A DNA stretch of 64,000 nt from Streptomyces bicolor (lineage in GTDB: Bacteria; Actinomycetota; Actinomycetes; Streptomycetales; Streptomycetaceae): the NCBI RefSeq assembly GCF_000719285.1, contig NZ_JOFS01000036.1, forward strand, positions 1 to 64,000. The letters are read 5' to 3'. Shown in pieces: positions 36,852 to 45,021 of the stretch; the stretch's first letter is position 1, and each line of letters starts with the position of its first letter. The notes under the pieces were generated by a model. It was not told the DNA's origin, ran no database searches, and worked only from the letters and a program-made list of their open reading frames with translations. A program made the translations under genes and the position numbers.

Positions 36852-37850
36852 ATGAAGACCCCACCCCCCTCCTCCCGTTCCGCTCGCCTCGCGACCCTCA
36901 CGGCCGCCGCCTGTCTGCTGCTGGCCGGCTGCTCCGCCGTCGGCGGGACCGACGACGAGTCGGGCGCGAACGCGGCGGCGGGCACCGCACGCATGAAGGT
37001 CGCCCTCATCGCCCACGGCGGCGAGGGCGACGCCTTCTGGGAGCTGGTACGCAAGGGCGCCCAGGCCGCGGCCGCCAAGGACGGCATCGATCTGACCTAC
37101 GCGAGCGACTCGGACCCGACGCGGCAGGCCGATTTGATGCGGGACGCCATCCGGCGGAAGGTCGACGGCATCGCCGTGACGCTCGCCAAGCCGTCGGCGA
37201 TGACGAGTCCGGTGACCGAGGCCCGGAGGGCCGGCATACCCGTCGTCGGTCTCAACTCCGGTATAGACGACTGGCAGTCCGCGGGGCTGCTGGGCTACTT
37301 CGGCCAGGACGAGAGCGTCACCGGCCGGGCCGTGGGCGGCAAGCTCGACGATCTGAAGGCCGAGCACACGCTGTGCGTCATCCACGAGCGCGGCAATGTC
37401 GCCCTGGAGGCACGCTGTGCCGGCGTGAAGAAGGCGTTCGGCGGCGAGACCGAGAACCTCTATGTCGACGGCAGCGACATGGACGCGGTGACCGCCACCG
37501 TCGCGGCCCGCCTGACGCAGGACCCGAGCATCGACGAAGTGGTCACGCTGGGCGCGCAGTACGCGCTGGCCGCGGTGAAGTCGACCGATGAGGCGCGCAG
37601 CAAGGCCCGGGTCGCGACCTTCGATCTGAACGAGGACCTGGTCAAGGCGGTCCAGGACGGCGACGTCCAGTTCGCGGTGGACCAGCAGCCGTACCTGCAG
37701 GGCTATCTCGCCGTCGACTCCCTCTGGCTGTACCGGACCAACGGCAACACCCTCGGCGGTGGCGAGGCCCCCGTGCTGACCGGGCCGGCGTTCGTCACCA
37801 AGGCGAACGTCGCCGCGGTCGCGAAGTTCGCGGCCAATGGGACCCGCTGA
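36852..37850 (+). CDS. Orphan sugar-type ABC solute-binding lipoprotein
   Basis: A 332-residue lipoprotein with lipobox LLAGCSAV and a type I periplasmic-binding fold (RbsB-like): MKVALIAHGGEGDAFWELV, a GIAVTLAKPSAM segment, and VGLNSGID. No permease or ATPase gene is adjacent. The following gene, on the same strand about 220 bp away, encodes the sensor of the first conservon, so a role in signal reception is conceivable but unproven. Confidence 0.88.
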   Translation: MKTPPPSSRSARLATLTAAACLLLAGCSAVGGTDDESGANAAAGTARMKVALIAHGGEGDAFWELVRKGAQAAAAKDGIDLTYASDSDPTRQADLMRDAIRRKVDGIAVTLAKPSAMTSPVTEARRAGIPVVGLNSGIDDWQSAGLLGYFGQDESVTGRAVGGKLDDLKAEHTLCVIHERGNVALEARCAGVKKAFGGETENLYVDGSDMDAVTATVAARLTQDPSIDEVVTLGAQYALAAVKSTDEARSKARVATFDLNEDLVKAVQDGDVQFAVDQQPYLQGYLAVDSLWLYRTNGNTLGGGEAPVLTGPAFVTKANVAAVAKFAANGTR

Positions 37851-37893
37851 CCGGACACTTCCGCCGCTGGTGTCGTCAAAGATTCGGTCAGGC

Positions 37894-37923
37894 GTGACAC
37901 GTACGTCCACATGTACGGATAAC
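37894..37923 (+). promoter_or_regulatory. Candidate promoter of the first conservon
   Basis: GTGACA (37894-37899) and GATAAC (37918-37923) are 18 nt apart, about 150 bp before the cvnA start. Two TGTACG/CGTACG-type half-sites lie within the spacer. Confidence 0.35.
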
Positions 37924-38072
37924 ATCCTGCGAACCCCCTGTGACGCATCGGACACGCGCTCACCCCCCTGCGCCGTCCACGTTCCGCTTGTCCCTCCCCT
38001 TGCGCACGTCCCCCATCCGCATGTCCCCCGCGTCGACCGCCCCCGCCCTTCGCTGATCGCCCTAGGACGACA

Positions 38073-40799
38073 ATGTCTCCACGGACAGGTCCCCGGCGCC
38101 GCCTCGGCTCCATACGTCTCTCGCTGATCCTCCTCGCGCTGGTGCCCAGCGTCACGCTCGCCGCCGTCTGGAGCGTGACGACGATCCAGATGTTCTCGGA
38201 GGGGCTACGGCTGCGCTCGCAGACCGGGCTGAGCAAGTCGACGGGGGCCATGGGTACCGACGCGACGCTCGCCCTGCAGAAGGAGCGCGGTCTGTCGGCC
38301 GCGCTGCTGGCCGGTCAGAGCGGCGCCCGGACCGCCCTCGACGAGCAGCGGCAGCGGACCGACGCGGCGATCGCGAAGCTGGTCGGCCGGTCGGAGGCGT
38401 TCGCCGACGCCCCGTACCGCATCGGCGACCGGATGTACTCCGTCATCGCGGGGGTCGGAAGCCTCGAGTACTACCGGGACCAGGTCGACGACCTCACCGA
38501 CATCTCCCCGCAGCAGGCACTCGACCAGTACACCTCGATCATCGACGACCAGATCAACGCCTTCCGCGAACTCTCCCAGGTCGACGACGGGAACCTCACC
38601 TCGCAGGCCGCCCCACTCGTCATGCTCGAGCAGGCGGCGGAGCTGGTGTCCCAGGAGGACGCGCTGCTCACCCTGGCGTGGCCGTCCGGGAAGCTCGAGG
38701 GGGAGGCACGGGCCCGGTTCACGGAACTGGTCAACGCGCGCCGATGGCTCCTCAAGGACCAGATAATCCCCTCCCTGAGCGGCAGTGTGAAGACCCAGAC
38801 CGAGCGGATTCTCCAAGGGCCGGCGTGGCAGGCCCTGGAGGTCATCGAGAACGAGGTGCTCACGGCGCGCACAACGGGCCGCGGTGAGAACCTCGCCACC
38901 GTCCTGCCCGACGCGCGGAAGCAGTGGACCGGCGCGATCGACACACTCTCCGGCCAGTACACCGCTCTGATCCAGGAGCAGACCCGGGCCCTGCTCGACC
39001 GAACCGGCGACAAGGCGCGGTCACTGCTCATCCAGGCCGGCTCACTGAGCGTCGGCGGCCTCGTCGCCGTACTGGTGTGCGCCGTGATGTCCTGGCGCAT
39101 CACCCGCTCCCTGTCCCGGCGGCTGCGCGGTCTGCGCATGGCCACGCTCAGCCTGGCAGAGGAGCGGCTGCCGGATGTGGTCGCCCGACTCGACCGCGGT
39201 GAGAAGGTCGACGTGGAGTCCGCCACCCCGCCGCTGGACTACGGCCACGACGAACTCGGCCAGGTCGCCAAGGCGTTCAACACCGCGCAGCGCACGGCCG
39301 TGCACACCGCCGTCGAACTCGCCGACATCCGGCGCGGCTTCCAGAAGATCATCCTCGGCATCGCCCGGCAGAGCCAGAACCTGGTCAACCTCCAGCTCAC
39401 CAAGCTGGACGCGCTGGAGCGCGCGCACCAGGACCCCGAGGTGCTCAAGGGCCTGTACGAACTGGACTCCACCGCCAGCCAGTTGCGCCGCTACGAGGAG
39501 AACCTCGTCATCATCAGCGGGGAACGGCCGGGCCGCAGCTGGAGCGAGCCGGTCGCACTGATCGACATCCTGCGCAGCGCGGTCGGCGAGGTCGCCGAGT
39601 ACCAGCGGGTGGAGGTGCACACCGAGGAGGAGGTGCATCTGGCGCCGCCCGCGGTGGCGGACGTCATCCATCTGCTCGCCGAGCTCATCGAGAACGCCAC
39701 GCTGTACTCCCCGGCACCCGCGCCGGTCACGGTTCGGGCCGCGATGGTGGCCAAGGGCCTGGCCGTGGAGGTCGAGGACCGCGGTCTCGGCATGCCGGAG
39801 GAGGACTACGACTCCTTCAACGCCCAGTTGGCCGAGCCCCCGCAGTTCGATGTGGTGGCGCTCGCCGACGACCTGCGGCTCGGCATGTTCGTGATCGGCC
39901 GGCTGGCCCGGCGGCACGGCATCGCGGTCACGCTGCGCTCCTCGCCGTACGGCGGCACGACGGCGATCGTGCTGATCCCGCACGACGTCGTCGTACGGGA
40001 CCTGCCGGCCCCGGACCGGGAGGAGGCGGAGCACACCGCTGCCGCCGAACCGGAGGAGCCCGTACGGGAGTCCCGCCCCGTCGTTCCGGCCCGCACCGCA
40101 CCCGCCCCGGTCCCCGCACGCGGCGAAGGCCTCTCCCCGCTCCCCCGCCGCGTACCGCAGACCAGCCTGGCCGCCGAACTCCGGGAGGAGGCCGCGCCCG
40201 CCGAAGAGGACGGCCACGCCGACGAGTTCACCGCGGAACGCGCCGCCGCCTCCCTCGCCTGCTTCCAGCGGGGCACGCTCCAGGCCCGCGACGACACCGG
40301 CGACGGGGTCCCGGACGCCTCCACATCCGCCGACCACGAAGGCCCCGCCTCCACCGACCACCAGGACCCCGCCGTCCTCGCCGCGTTCCAGAGGGGCACC
40401 CCCCAGGCCCACGAAGACACCCGCGACGGGTCCCCGGACGCCTCCACATCCGCCGACCACGAAGGCCGCCCCGCCTCCACCGACCACCAGGACCCCGCCG
40501 TCCTCGCCGCGTTCCAGAGGGGCACCCTCCAAGCCCGCGACAACACCGGCGACGAGGTCCCGGACGCCTCCGGCACCGGCGAGGTCACGGACGCTTCCGA
40601 GGCCCACGGCCTGCGGAGCCCCTCCGCTTCCGAGACCCGCGACCTGCGGAGCCCCGCCGCTTCCGAGGCTCCGGATGTGCGGATCCCCGCCGCTCGGCGG
40701 GCGCGTGACGACGCGGCGCGCGAGGAGCCGCCCGCGGCCGACCCCGCCCCGTCCGCCGCCTCCCCCACGTCCTCCACCCCGCCCGCCGACCGCTCATGA
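38073..40799 (+). CDS. Conservon sensor-like ATPase CvnA (first conservon)
   Basis: A 908-residue membrane protein: transmembrane helix (about 15-38), extracytoplasmic nitrate/nitrite-sensing (NIT)-like region starting LALQKERGLSAALLAGQ, second helix (about 325-345), HAMP-like linker and a histidine-kinase ATPase domain (N-box ELIENATLYSP, G-box VEDRGLGMPE). As in other CvnA proteins, no phospho-accepting H-box is seen, so it probably signals through the CvnB-D partners. The C-terminal 200 residues are Pro/Ala-rich and contain three copies of a 41-42 residue repeat. It overlaps the next reading frame by ATGA. Confidence 0.92.
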   Translation: MSPRTGPRRRLGSIRLSLILLALVPSVTLAAVWSVTTIQMFSEGLRLRSQTGLSKSTGAMGTDATLALQKERGLSAALLAGQSGARTALDEQRQRTDAAIAKLVGRSEAFADAPYRIGDRMYSVIAGVGSLEYYRDQVDDLTDISPQQALDQYTSIIDDQINAFRELSQVDDGNLTSQAAPLVMLEQAAELVSQEDALLTLAWPSGKLEGEARARFTELVNARRWLLKDQIIPSLSGSVKTQTERILQGPAWQALEVIENEVLTARTTGRGENLATVLPDARKQWTGAIDTLSGQYTALIQEQTRALLDRTGDKARSLLIQAGSLSVGGLVAVLVCAVMSWRITRSLSRRLRGLRMATLSLAEERLPDVVARLDRGEKVDVESATPPLDYGHDELGQVAKAFNTAQRTAVHTAVELADIRRGFQKIILGIARQSQNLVNLQLTKLDALERAHQDPEVLKGLYELDSTASQLRRYEENLVIISGERPGRSWSEPVALIDILRSAVGEVAEYQRVEVHTEEEVHLAPPAVADVIHLLAELIENATLYSPAPAPVTVRAAMVAKGLAVEVEDRGLGMPEEDYDSFNAQLAEPPQFDVVALADDLRLGMFVIGRLARRHGIAVTLRSSPYGGTTAIVLIPHDVVVRDLPAPDREEAEHTAAAEPEEPVRESRPVVPARTAPAPVPARGEGLSPLPRRVPQTSLAAELREEAAPAEEDGHADEFTAERAAASLACFQRGTLQARDDTGDGVPDASTSADHEGPASTDHQDPAVLAAFQRGTPQAHEDTRDGSPDASTSADHEGRPASTDHQDPAVLAAFQRGTLQARDNTGDEVPDASGTGEVTDASEAHGLRSPSASETRDLRSPAASEAPDVRIPAARRARDDAAREEPPAADPAPSAASPTSSTPPADRS
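40263..40575 (+). repeat. Tandem repeat in the cytoplasmic tail of CvnA
   Basis: Units starting at 40263, 40386 and 40512 (periods 123 and 126 bp, third copy partial) encode FQRGTxQAxxDTxDGxPDA followed by STSADHEG and STDHQDPAVLAA. The spacing keeps the frame. The near-identity at DNA level implies recent expansion. Confidence 0.85.
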
Positions 40800-40810
40800 A
40801 GGACATAGCC

Positions 40811-41230
40811 ATGACACGCCCCACCCCCGCCACGGACACCCAGCTCGACCAGTTGCTCACCGGACTCGTGGAGCGGGTCGCCGACGTCAACCATGCCGTC
40901 GTCCTTTCCGAGGACGGGCTGGTGGTCAGCAAGTCCATCGGGTTCCTGCGCGACGACGCCGAGCGGCTGGCGGCGACCGCGTCCGGCCTGATGAGCCTCA
41001 GCAAGGGCGTGAGCATGGACTTCCGGGGCGGCCCGGTGCGCCAGGCGCTGATCGAGATGGCCAACAGCTATCTGATCCTGACGTCCGCCGGGCCGGGCGC
41101 CCACCTCGTCGTGCTCACCAACCAGGGCGCGGACGTCGGTGTGGTGGCGTACCAGATGAACATGCTGGTGAAGAAGATCGGCGAGCATCTGTCGGCGGCA
41201 CCGCGGGCCCATGCCGGCCCTGGCGCGTGA
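40811..41230 (+). CDS. Conservon protein CvnB (roadblock/LC7 domain)
   Basis: A 139-residue roadblock/LC7 protein (LDQLLTGLVERVADVNHAVVLSEDGLVVSKS, shown in part), typical second conservon component that links CvnA with the GTPase, like MglB to MglA. An ATG at 40796 overlaps the cvnA stop, but AAGGA directly before the ATG at 40811 makes that the better start. It overlaps cvnC by 20 bp. Confidence 0.9.
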   Translation: MTRPTPATDTQLDQLLTGLVERVADVNHAVVLSEDGLVVSKSIGFLRDDAERLAATASGLMSLSKGVSMDFRGGPVRQALIEMANSYLILTSAGPGAHLVVLTNQGADVGVVAYQMNMLVKKIGEHLSAAPRAHAGPGA

Positions 41231-41591
41231 GGTGGGCGGAGACGATACGGCGGGTCGGCTGGTACGGCTGTTCACGCTGACCGGCGGCCGAACGCGGCCC
41301 AGCCGCACCGACTTCACGCTCATCACGACGGTGACGGCGGTGGACCCGCCGCCGGAGCGCGCACCGCGGCCGCAGCCCGAGCAGGCGCGGATCCTGCGGC
41401 GCTGCGCCCGGCCGATCGCGGTCGCGGAGCTCGCGGCCCATCTCGACCTCCCGGTGAGCGTGGTCGCCATCATGCTCTGCGATCTGCTGGAAGCGGGCCT
41501 GATCACCGTGCACCCGCCGCACCCCGTCACCCCCCGCACCCCGGACCTGGACCTGCTGCAGAAAGTGAGGGACGGCCTTGGCCGGCTCTGA
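41211..41591 (+). CDS. Conservon protein CvnC (DUF742)
   Basis: A 126-residue DUF742 protein with RLVRLFTLTGGRTRP near the N-terminus and a winged-helix-like end (PIAVAELAAHLDLPVSVVAIML). DUF742 proteins bind the other conservon components; a DNA-binding role is not established. It is translationally overlapped on both sides. Confidence 0.9.
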   Translation: MPALAREVGGDDTAGRLVRLFTLTGGRTRPSRTDFTLITTVTAVDPPPERAPRPQPEQARILRRCARPIAVAELAAHLDLPVSVVAIMLCDLLEAGLITVHPPHPVTPRTPDLDLLQKVRDGLGRL

Positions 41592-42162
41592 GACCACCGT
41601 GGAGGCGGTCGCGCCGCCCGACACGGTCAAGATCCTCATCGCCGGCGGCTTCGGTGTCGGCAAGACCACGATGGTCGGGTCGGTCAGCGAGATCGCACCG
41701 TTGCGCACCGAGGAGCCCCTGACCGTGGCGGGCTTGGGTATCGACGACCTCAACGGCATCGAGGAGAAGCAGGCCACCACCGTGGCCCTGGACTTCGGCC
41801 GGATCACCATCAGCCGCGAGCTGGTGCTGTATCTCTTCGGTACGCCCGGGCAGCAGCGGTTCTGGTTCATGTGGAACGACCTGGCGATCGGCGCGCTGGG
41901 GGCGGTGGTCCTGGTGGACGTCCGCCGGCCCGAGTCCAGCTTCGCGGCGATCGACTTCTTCGAGCGCCGGGGCATCCCCTTCGTCGTCGGCGTCAACGGC
42001 TTCCACGGCGAACACCCCTATCCCGCCGAGGACATCCGGGACGCCCTCGCGCTCCCGGCGGACGTACGGGTGCTGTTGTGCGACGCTCGGGAACGCGAGT
42101 CGTGCCGGGACGTGCTGATCGCTCTGGTCGACCAGTTGATAGTGGCGGCGAAGACGGCGTAG
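41578..42162 (+). CDS. Conservon small GTPase CvnD
   Basis: A 194-residue Ras-like GTP-binding protein: P-loop GGFGVGKTTMVG, the switch region VALDFG, the G3 motif GTPGQQRF and VGVNGF in the G4 position. It starts with TTG at 41578 preceded by GAGGGA and overlaps cvnC. It completes the first conservon. A weak hairpin (TGGCGG/CCGCCA, 42189-42204) follows the stop. Confidence 0.92.
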   Translation: MAGSETTVEAVAPPDTVKILIAGGFGVGKTTMVGSVSEIAPLRTEEPLTVAGLGIDDLNGIEEKQATTVALDFGRITISRELVLYLFGTPGQQRFWFMWNDLAIGALGAVVLVDVRRPESSFAAIDFFERRGIPFVVGVNGFHGEHPYPAEDIRDALALPADVRVLLCDARERESCRDVLIALVDQLIVAAKTA

Positions 42163-42219
42163 CCGTTCACATCGAACGCACAGTTGGCTGGCGGGAATCC
42201 GCCAAGGATGACCGGGTGA

Positions 42220-42290
42220 TTGACGCGCCACCTGCCCTCTCCTAGCTTCTGGTCGATTAGTCGAACTCTGTTCGACATATCGACCAGAAG
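42220..42290 (+). promoter_or_regulatory. Promoter and 45-bp palindromic operator of the GH43-like gene
   Basis: TTGACG (42220-42225) and TAGCTT (42243-42248), spaced 17 nt, form a good promoter. Overlapping its -10 box and start site is a near-perfect palindrome (42246-42290): 21-bp arms beginning CTTCTGGTCGAT and ending ATCGACCAGAAG around a TCT centre, with 19 of 21 positions paired. The size fits a dimer of dimers or two adjacent repressor sites, so the enzyme gene is probably induced by substrate. Confidence 0.75.
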
Positions 42291-42327
42291 GCAGGATGGA
42301 AATCCCCCGCACCCCCTGGAGAGCCGC

Positions 42328-43707
42328 ATGACCCACCCCTCCCGCAGACACTTCCTCGGCATGGCGGCGACCGTCCCGCTCGCCGCGACCGGTGCCCTGG
42401 CCCTCGACGCGGGAACCGCCCACGCCGCCGACTCGGCGTACGCGATGGTCTACTTCACCGAGTCCAACACCATGCTGGAGGCGAACTACAACCTCCATCT
42501 CGCCGTCAGTACCGACGGCCTGCGGTGGACGCCGCTCAACCAGAACAACCCCGTCGCCACCCCCACCCTCGGCGCCGGCGGCCTGCGCGATCCGTTCCTG
42601 CTGCGCAAGCAGGACGGCACGTTCGTCGTCCTCGCCACCGACCTCAGCGGCACGGACTGGACCCGCAACAGCGTCTACATCCACGTCTGGGACTCCACCG
42701 ACCTGCGCACCTTCACCGGCTACCGTCTGCTGAAGCTGCACGACATGACCAACACCCACAGCTGGGCCCCCGAGGCCTACTGGGACGCCGCACGCGGCCA
42801 GTACGGCATCCTCTACTCGTCGGTGAACAGCAGCGGCCACAACGTCATCATGGTCAGCTACACGACCGACTTCCGTACGACGACCAGCCCCCAGGTCTTC
42901 TTCGACCCCGGGTACGACGTCATCGACGGCAACCTCACCATCGGCGTGAACGGCGTCAACTACCTGTACTTCAAGAGGAACGGCACCCTGGTCGGCGCCC
43001 GCTCGACGACCCTGAACCCCGGCAGCTTCACCCCGTTCAGCACCGCGGTCGCGCACGGCGGCACCGAGGCCCCGACGGTGGTGAAGTCCCTGACCGGCAA
43101 CACCTGGTACCTGTGGGGTGACACCTACACGCCGAACGGCGTCTTCTACGCCTGGCAGAGCAGCGACCTCGCCTCAGGCACCTGGACGGCCGTGGACCAG
43201 AAGCTCTACACCCAGCCGCTCAACTCCAAGCACTGCGGCATCCACCCGATCACGTCGACCGAGTACAGCAACCTCATCGCCAGATGGGGCGCCCCCGCCT
43301 GGAACCGGCTCAAGTCGTACAACTACCCGGCCCGTTACGTCCGGCACAGCGGATTCGTGGGCCGGATGGACGAGTACCCCTTCGACCCGTTCCCCGACTC
43401 GCAGTGGAAGCTCGTGCCGGGCCTCGCCGACTCCGCCGGAGTATCGCTGCAGTCGGTCAACTACCCGACCCGTTACCTGCGGCACTACAACTACGCCCTG
43501 CGCCTGGACGAGAACGACGGCACGTCGACGTTCGCCGGGGACGCGACCTTCTACCGGACGGCCGGGCTCGCCGACGCCTCCTGGACGTCGTTCCGCTCGT
43601 ACAACAACCCCACGCGCTACATCAGGCACGCGAACTACGCCCTGCGCATCGACCCGGTCTCCACGACCGCCGAGCGCCAGGACGCCACCTTCCACGTCGG
43701 CTACTGA
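42328..43707 (+). CDS. Secreted GH43-like glycosidase with AbfB (CBM42) domain
   Basis: A 459-residue Tat-exported protein (SRRHFLGMAATV leader ending AHA). The first 290 residues form a five-bladed beta-propeller-like glycosidase domain with GLRDPFLLRKQDGTFVVLAT, where RDP carries the catalytic Asp, and HSWAPEAYWD. The last 140 residues are an arabinofuranose-binding AbfB domain made of three repeats (NYPARYVRH, NYPTRYLRH, NNPTRYIRH). It probably acts on arabinan or arabinoxylan side chains. The ATG at 42328 follows CTGGAGAG. Confidence 0.88.
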   Translation: MTHPSRRHFLGMAATVPLAATGALALDAGTAHAADSAYAMVYFTESNTMLEANYNLHLAVSTDGLRWTPLNQNNPVATPTLGAGGLRDPFLLRKQDGTFVVLATDLSGTDWTRNSVYIHVWDSTDLRTFTGYRLLKLHDMTNTHSWAPEAYWDAARGQYGILYSSVNSSGHNVIMVSYTTDFRTTTSPQVFFDPGYDVIDGNLTIGVNGVNYLYFKRNGTLVGARSTTLNPGSFTPFSTAVAHGGTEAPTVVKSLTGNTWYLWGDTYTPNGVFYAWQSSDLASGTWTAVDQKLYTQPLNSKHCGIHPITSTEYSNLIARWGAPAWNRLKSYNYPARYVRHSGFVGRMDEYPFDPFPDSQWKLVPGLADSAGVSLQSVNYPTRYLRHYNYALRLDENDGTSTFAGDATFYRTAGLADASWTSFRSYNNPTRYIRHANYALRIDPVSTTAERQDATFHVGY

Positions 43708-43717
43708 GCAGGCCGAC

Positions 43718-43748
43718 GGCGGGGTTGCGGCGATACCGCAGCCCCGCC
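43718..43748. terminator. Terminator between convergent GH43-like and OpuC genes
   Basis: Thirteen-base arms GGCGGGGTTGCGG and CCGCAGCCCCGCC (one G-U pair) with a 5-nt loop, between the two convergent stops. Confidence 0.75.
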
Positions 43749-43762
43749 GGACAGGCCGTCGG

Positions 43763-44716
43763 TCAGCCCAGGCCGGCCGACTTCAGCCAGGCCTTGGCCA
43801 CGTCGAGCGGGTCCTTGCTCTCCAACTGGACCTGGGCGTCCAGGTCGAGGAGCGTCTTGGTGTCCAGCTTGGCCGAGACCGCGTTGAGCGCGTCGACGCC
43901 CTCCTGGGAGAGGCCGCTCTTGTAGACCAGCGGGGTCACGTTGGCGAAGCCGAAGAGGTTCTTCGGGTCCTGCAGGACGACGAAGCCCTCCTTGGTGATG
44001 GTCGGGTCCGTGGTGAAGATGTCCGCCGCCTGCACGGTGTTCTTCGCCAGCGCCGCCTGGGTCAGCGGGCCGCCCGCGTCCAGCGCCTTGAAGGACTTGA
44101 ACTCCAGGCCGTACTCGGACTCCAGGCCCTTCAGGCCCTGCTGCCGGGTCTGGAACTCGGGCGAGCCGCCGATCACCAGCTCCGGAGCGATGTCCTTGAG
44201 GTCCTCGAGGCTGGACTCGGCCGTCAGCTTGTACTTCTTCGCCGTCTCCGCGTTGACGCTGACCGAGTCCTTGTCCTCGGCCGGCGAGGACTCCAGCAGC
44301 GTCAGCTTGGCGTCCAGCTTGCTCTTCACCGCGGCGTTCACGGCGTCGGCCGACTTCTGCTCCGCCTTCGGGTCGAGGTAGGCGAGCAGCGAGCCGTTGT
44401 ACTCCGGCAGGACGGTGATGGAGCCGTTCTTGAGCAGGCCGTAGGTGGTCTCCCGGCTGCCGATGTTGGGCTTGTAGGTGACCTTGATGCCCTTGGCCTT
44501 GAGAGCCTCGCCGTAGATGTCGGCGAGCAGGATGCTCTCGGCGAAGTTGTTGGAGCCGACGACGACGGTGTCGCCGCTCGCGCCGTCCTCGGCGAGCGGG
44601 TCGGACTTGTCGGAGGAGGAACATCCCGCCAGCAGCGCCACGGCGGCGGCGAGCGCGACGGCGGCCGCGCCGGGACGGTTCCTGAGGGACCTGCTGCGTG
44701 AGGCGGTGAAAGTCAC
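43763..44716 (-). CDS. Osmoprotectant (glycine betaine/choline-type) ABC solute-binding lipoprotein
   Basis: A 317-residue lipoprotein with lipobox LLAGCSSS and an OpuAC/OsmX-type fold: VVVGSNNFAESILLADIYGE, then IGSRETTYGLL and VLPEYNGSLLAYL. It delivers a quaternary amine or similar osmolyte. The GTG at 44716 is preferred (GGGAA upstream); an ATG at 44758 would add 14 residues. The matching permeases and ATPase are at 49457-51950, separated by the second conservon. Confidence 0.88.
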   Translation of the reverse strand: MTFTASRSRSLRNRPGAAAVALAAAVALLAGCSSSDKSDPLAEDGASGDTVVVGSNNFAESILLADIYGEALKAKGIKVTYKPNIGSRETTYGLLKNGSITVLPEYNGSLLAYLDPKAEQKSADAVNAAVKSKLDAKLTLLESSPAEDKDSVSVNAETAKKYKLTAESSLEDLKDIAPELVIGGSPEFQTRQQGLKGLESEYGLEFKSFKALDAGGPLTQAALAKNTVQAADIFTTDPTITKEGFVVLQDPKNLFGFANVTPLVYKSGLSQEGVDALNAVSAKLDTKTLLDLDAQVQLESKDPLDVAKAWLKSAGLG

Positions 44717-45021
44717 GATTCCCGTTCCGGATTCAGTGGGTTGGGAGAGCTCTTCCACTGATCCAATCCAGCCGGTTCTCGGTCAGTCAAGAGCGGTCAG
44801 GTCACCGATTGGCCTCAAAAAACGGAAGGTAACGGGCAGTTGCGCTTCGATGTGAAGACGGGACGCTTGGGGTGCAGGGGGCCGTAATGGATTCTTGACG
44901 TACAGTTCCGATCACGGTGATCAAGGGGCGGTACTGTCCCACGGACAGAGCCGATCCATACTCGAACAACTGCGGTCACGTGAGACTTCGCGCACCGTGT
45001 GACGCCCACGAAGGAGGCAGG

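Noticed and set aside
38073..40799. An ordinary phospho-transfer histidine kinase
   Set aside because: No H-box is present before the ATPase domain, and the downstream genes are conservon partners rather than a response regulator.
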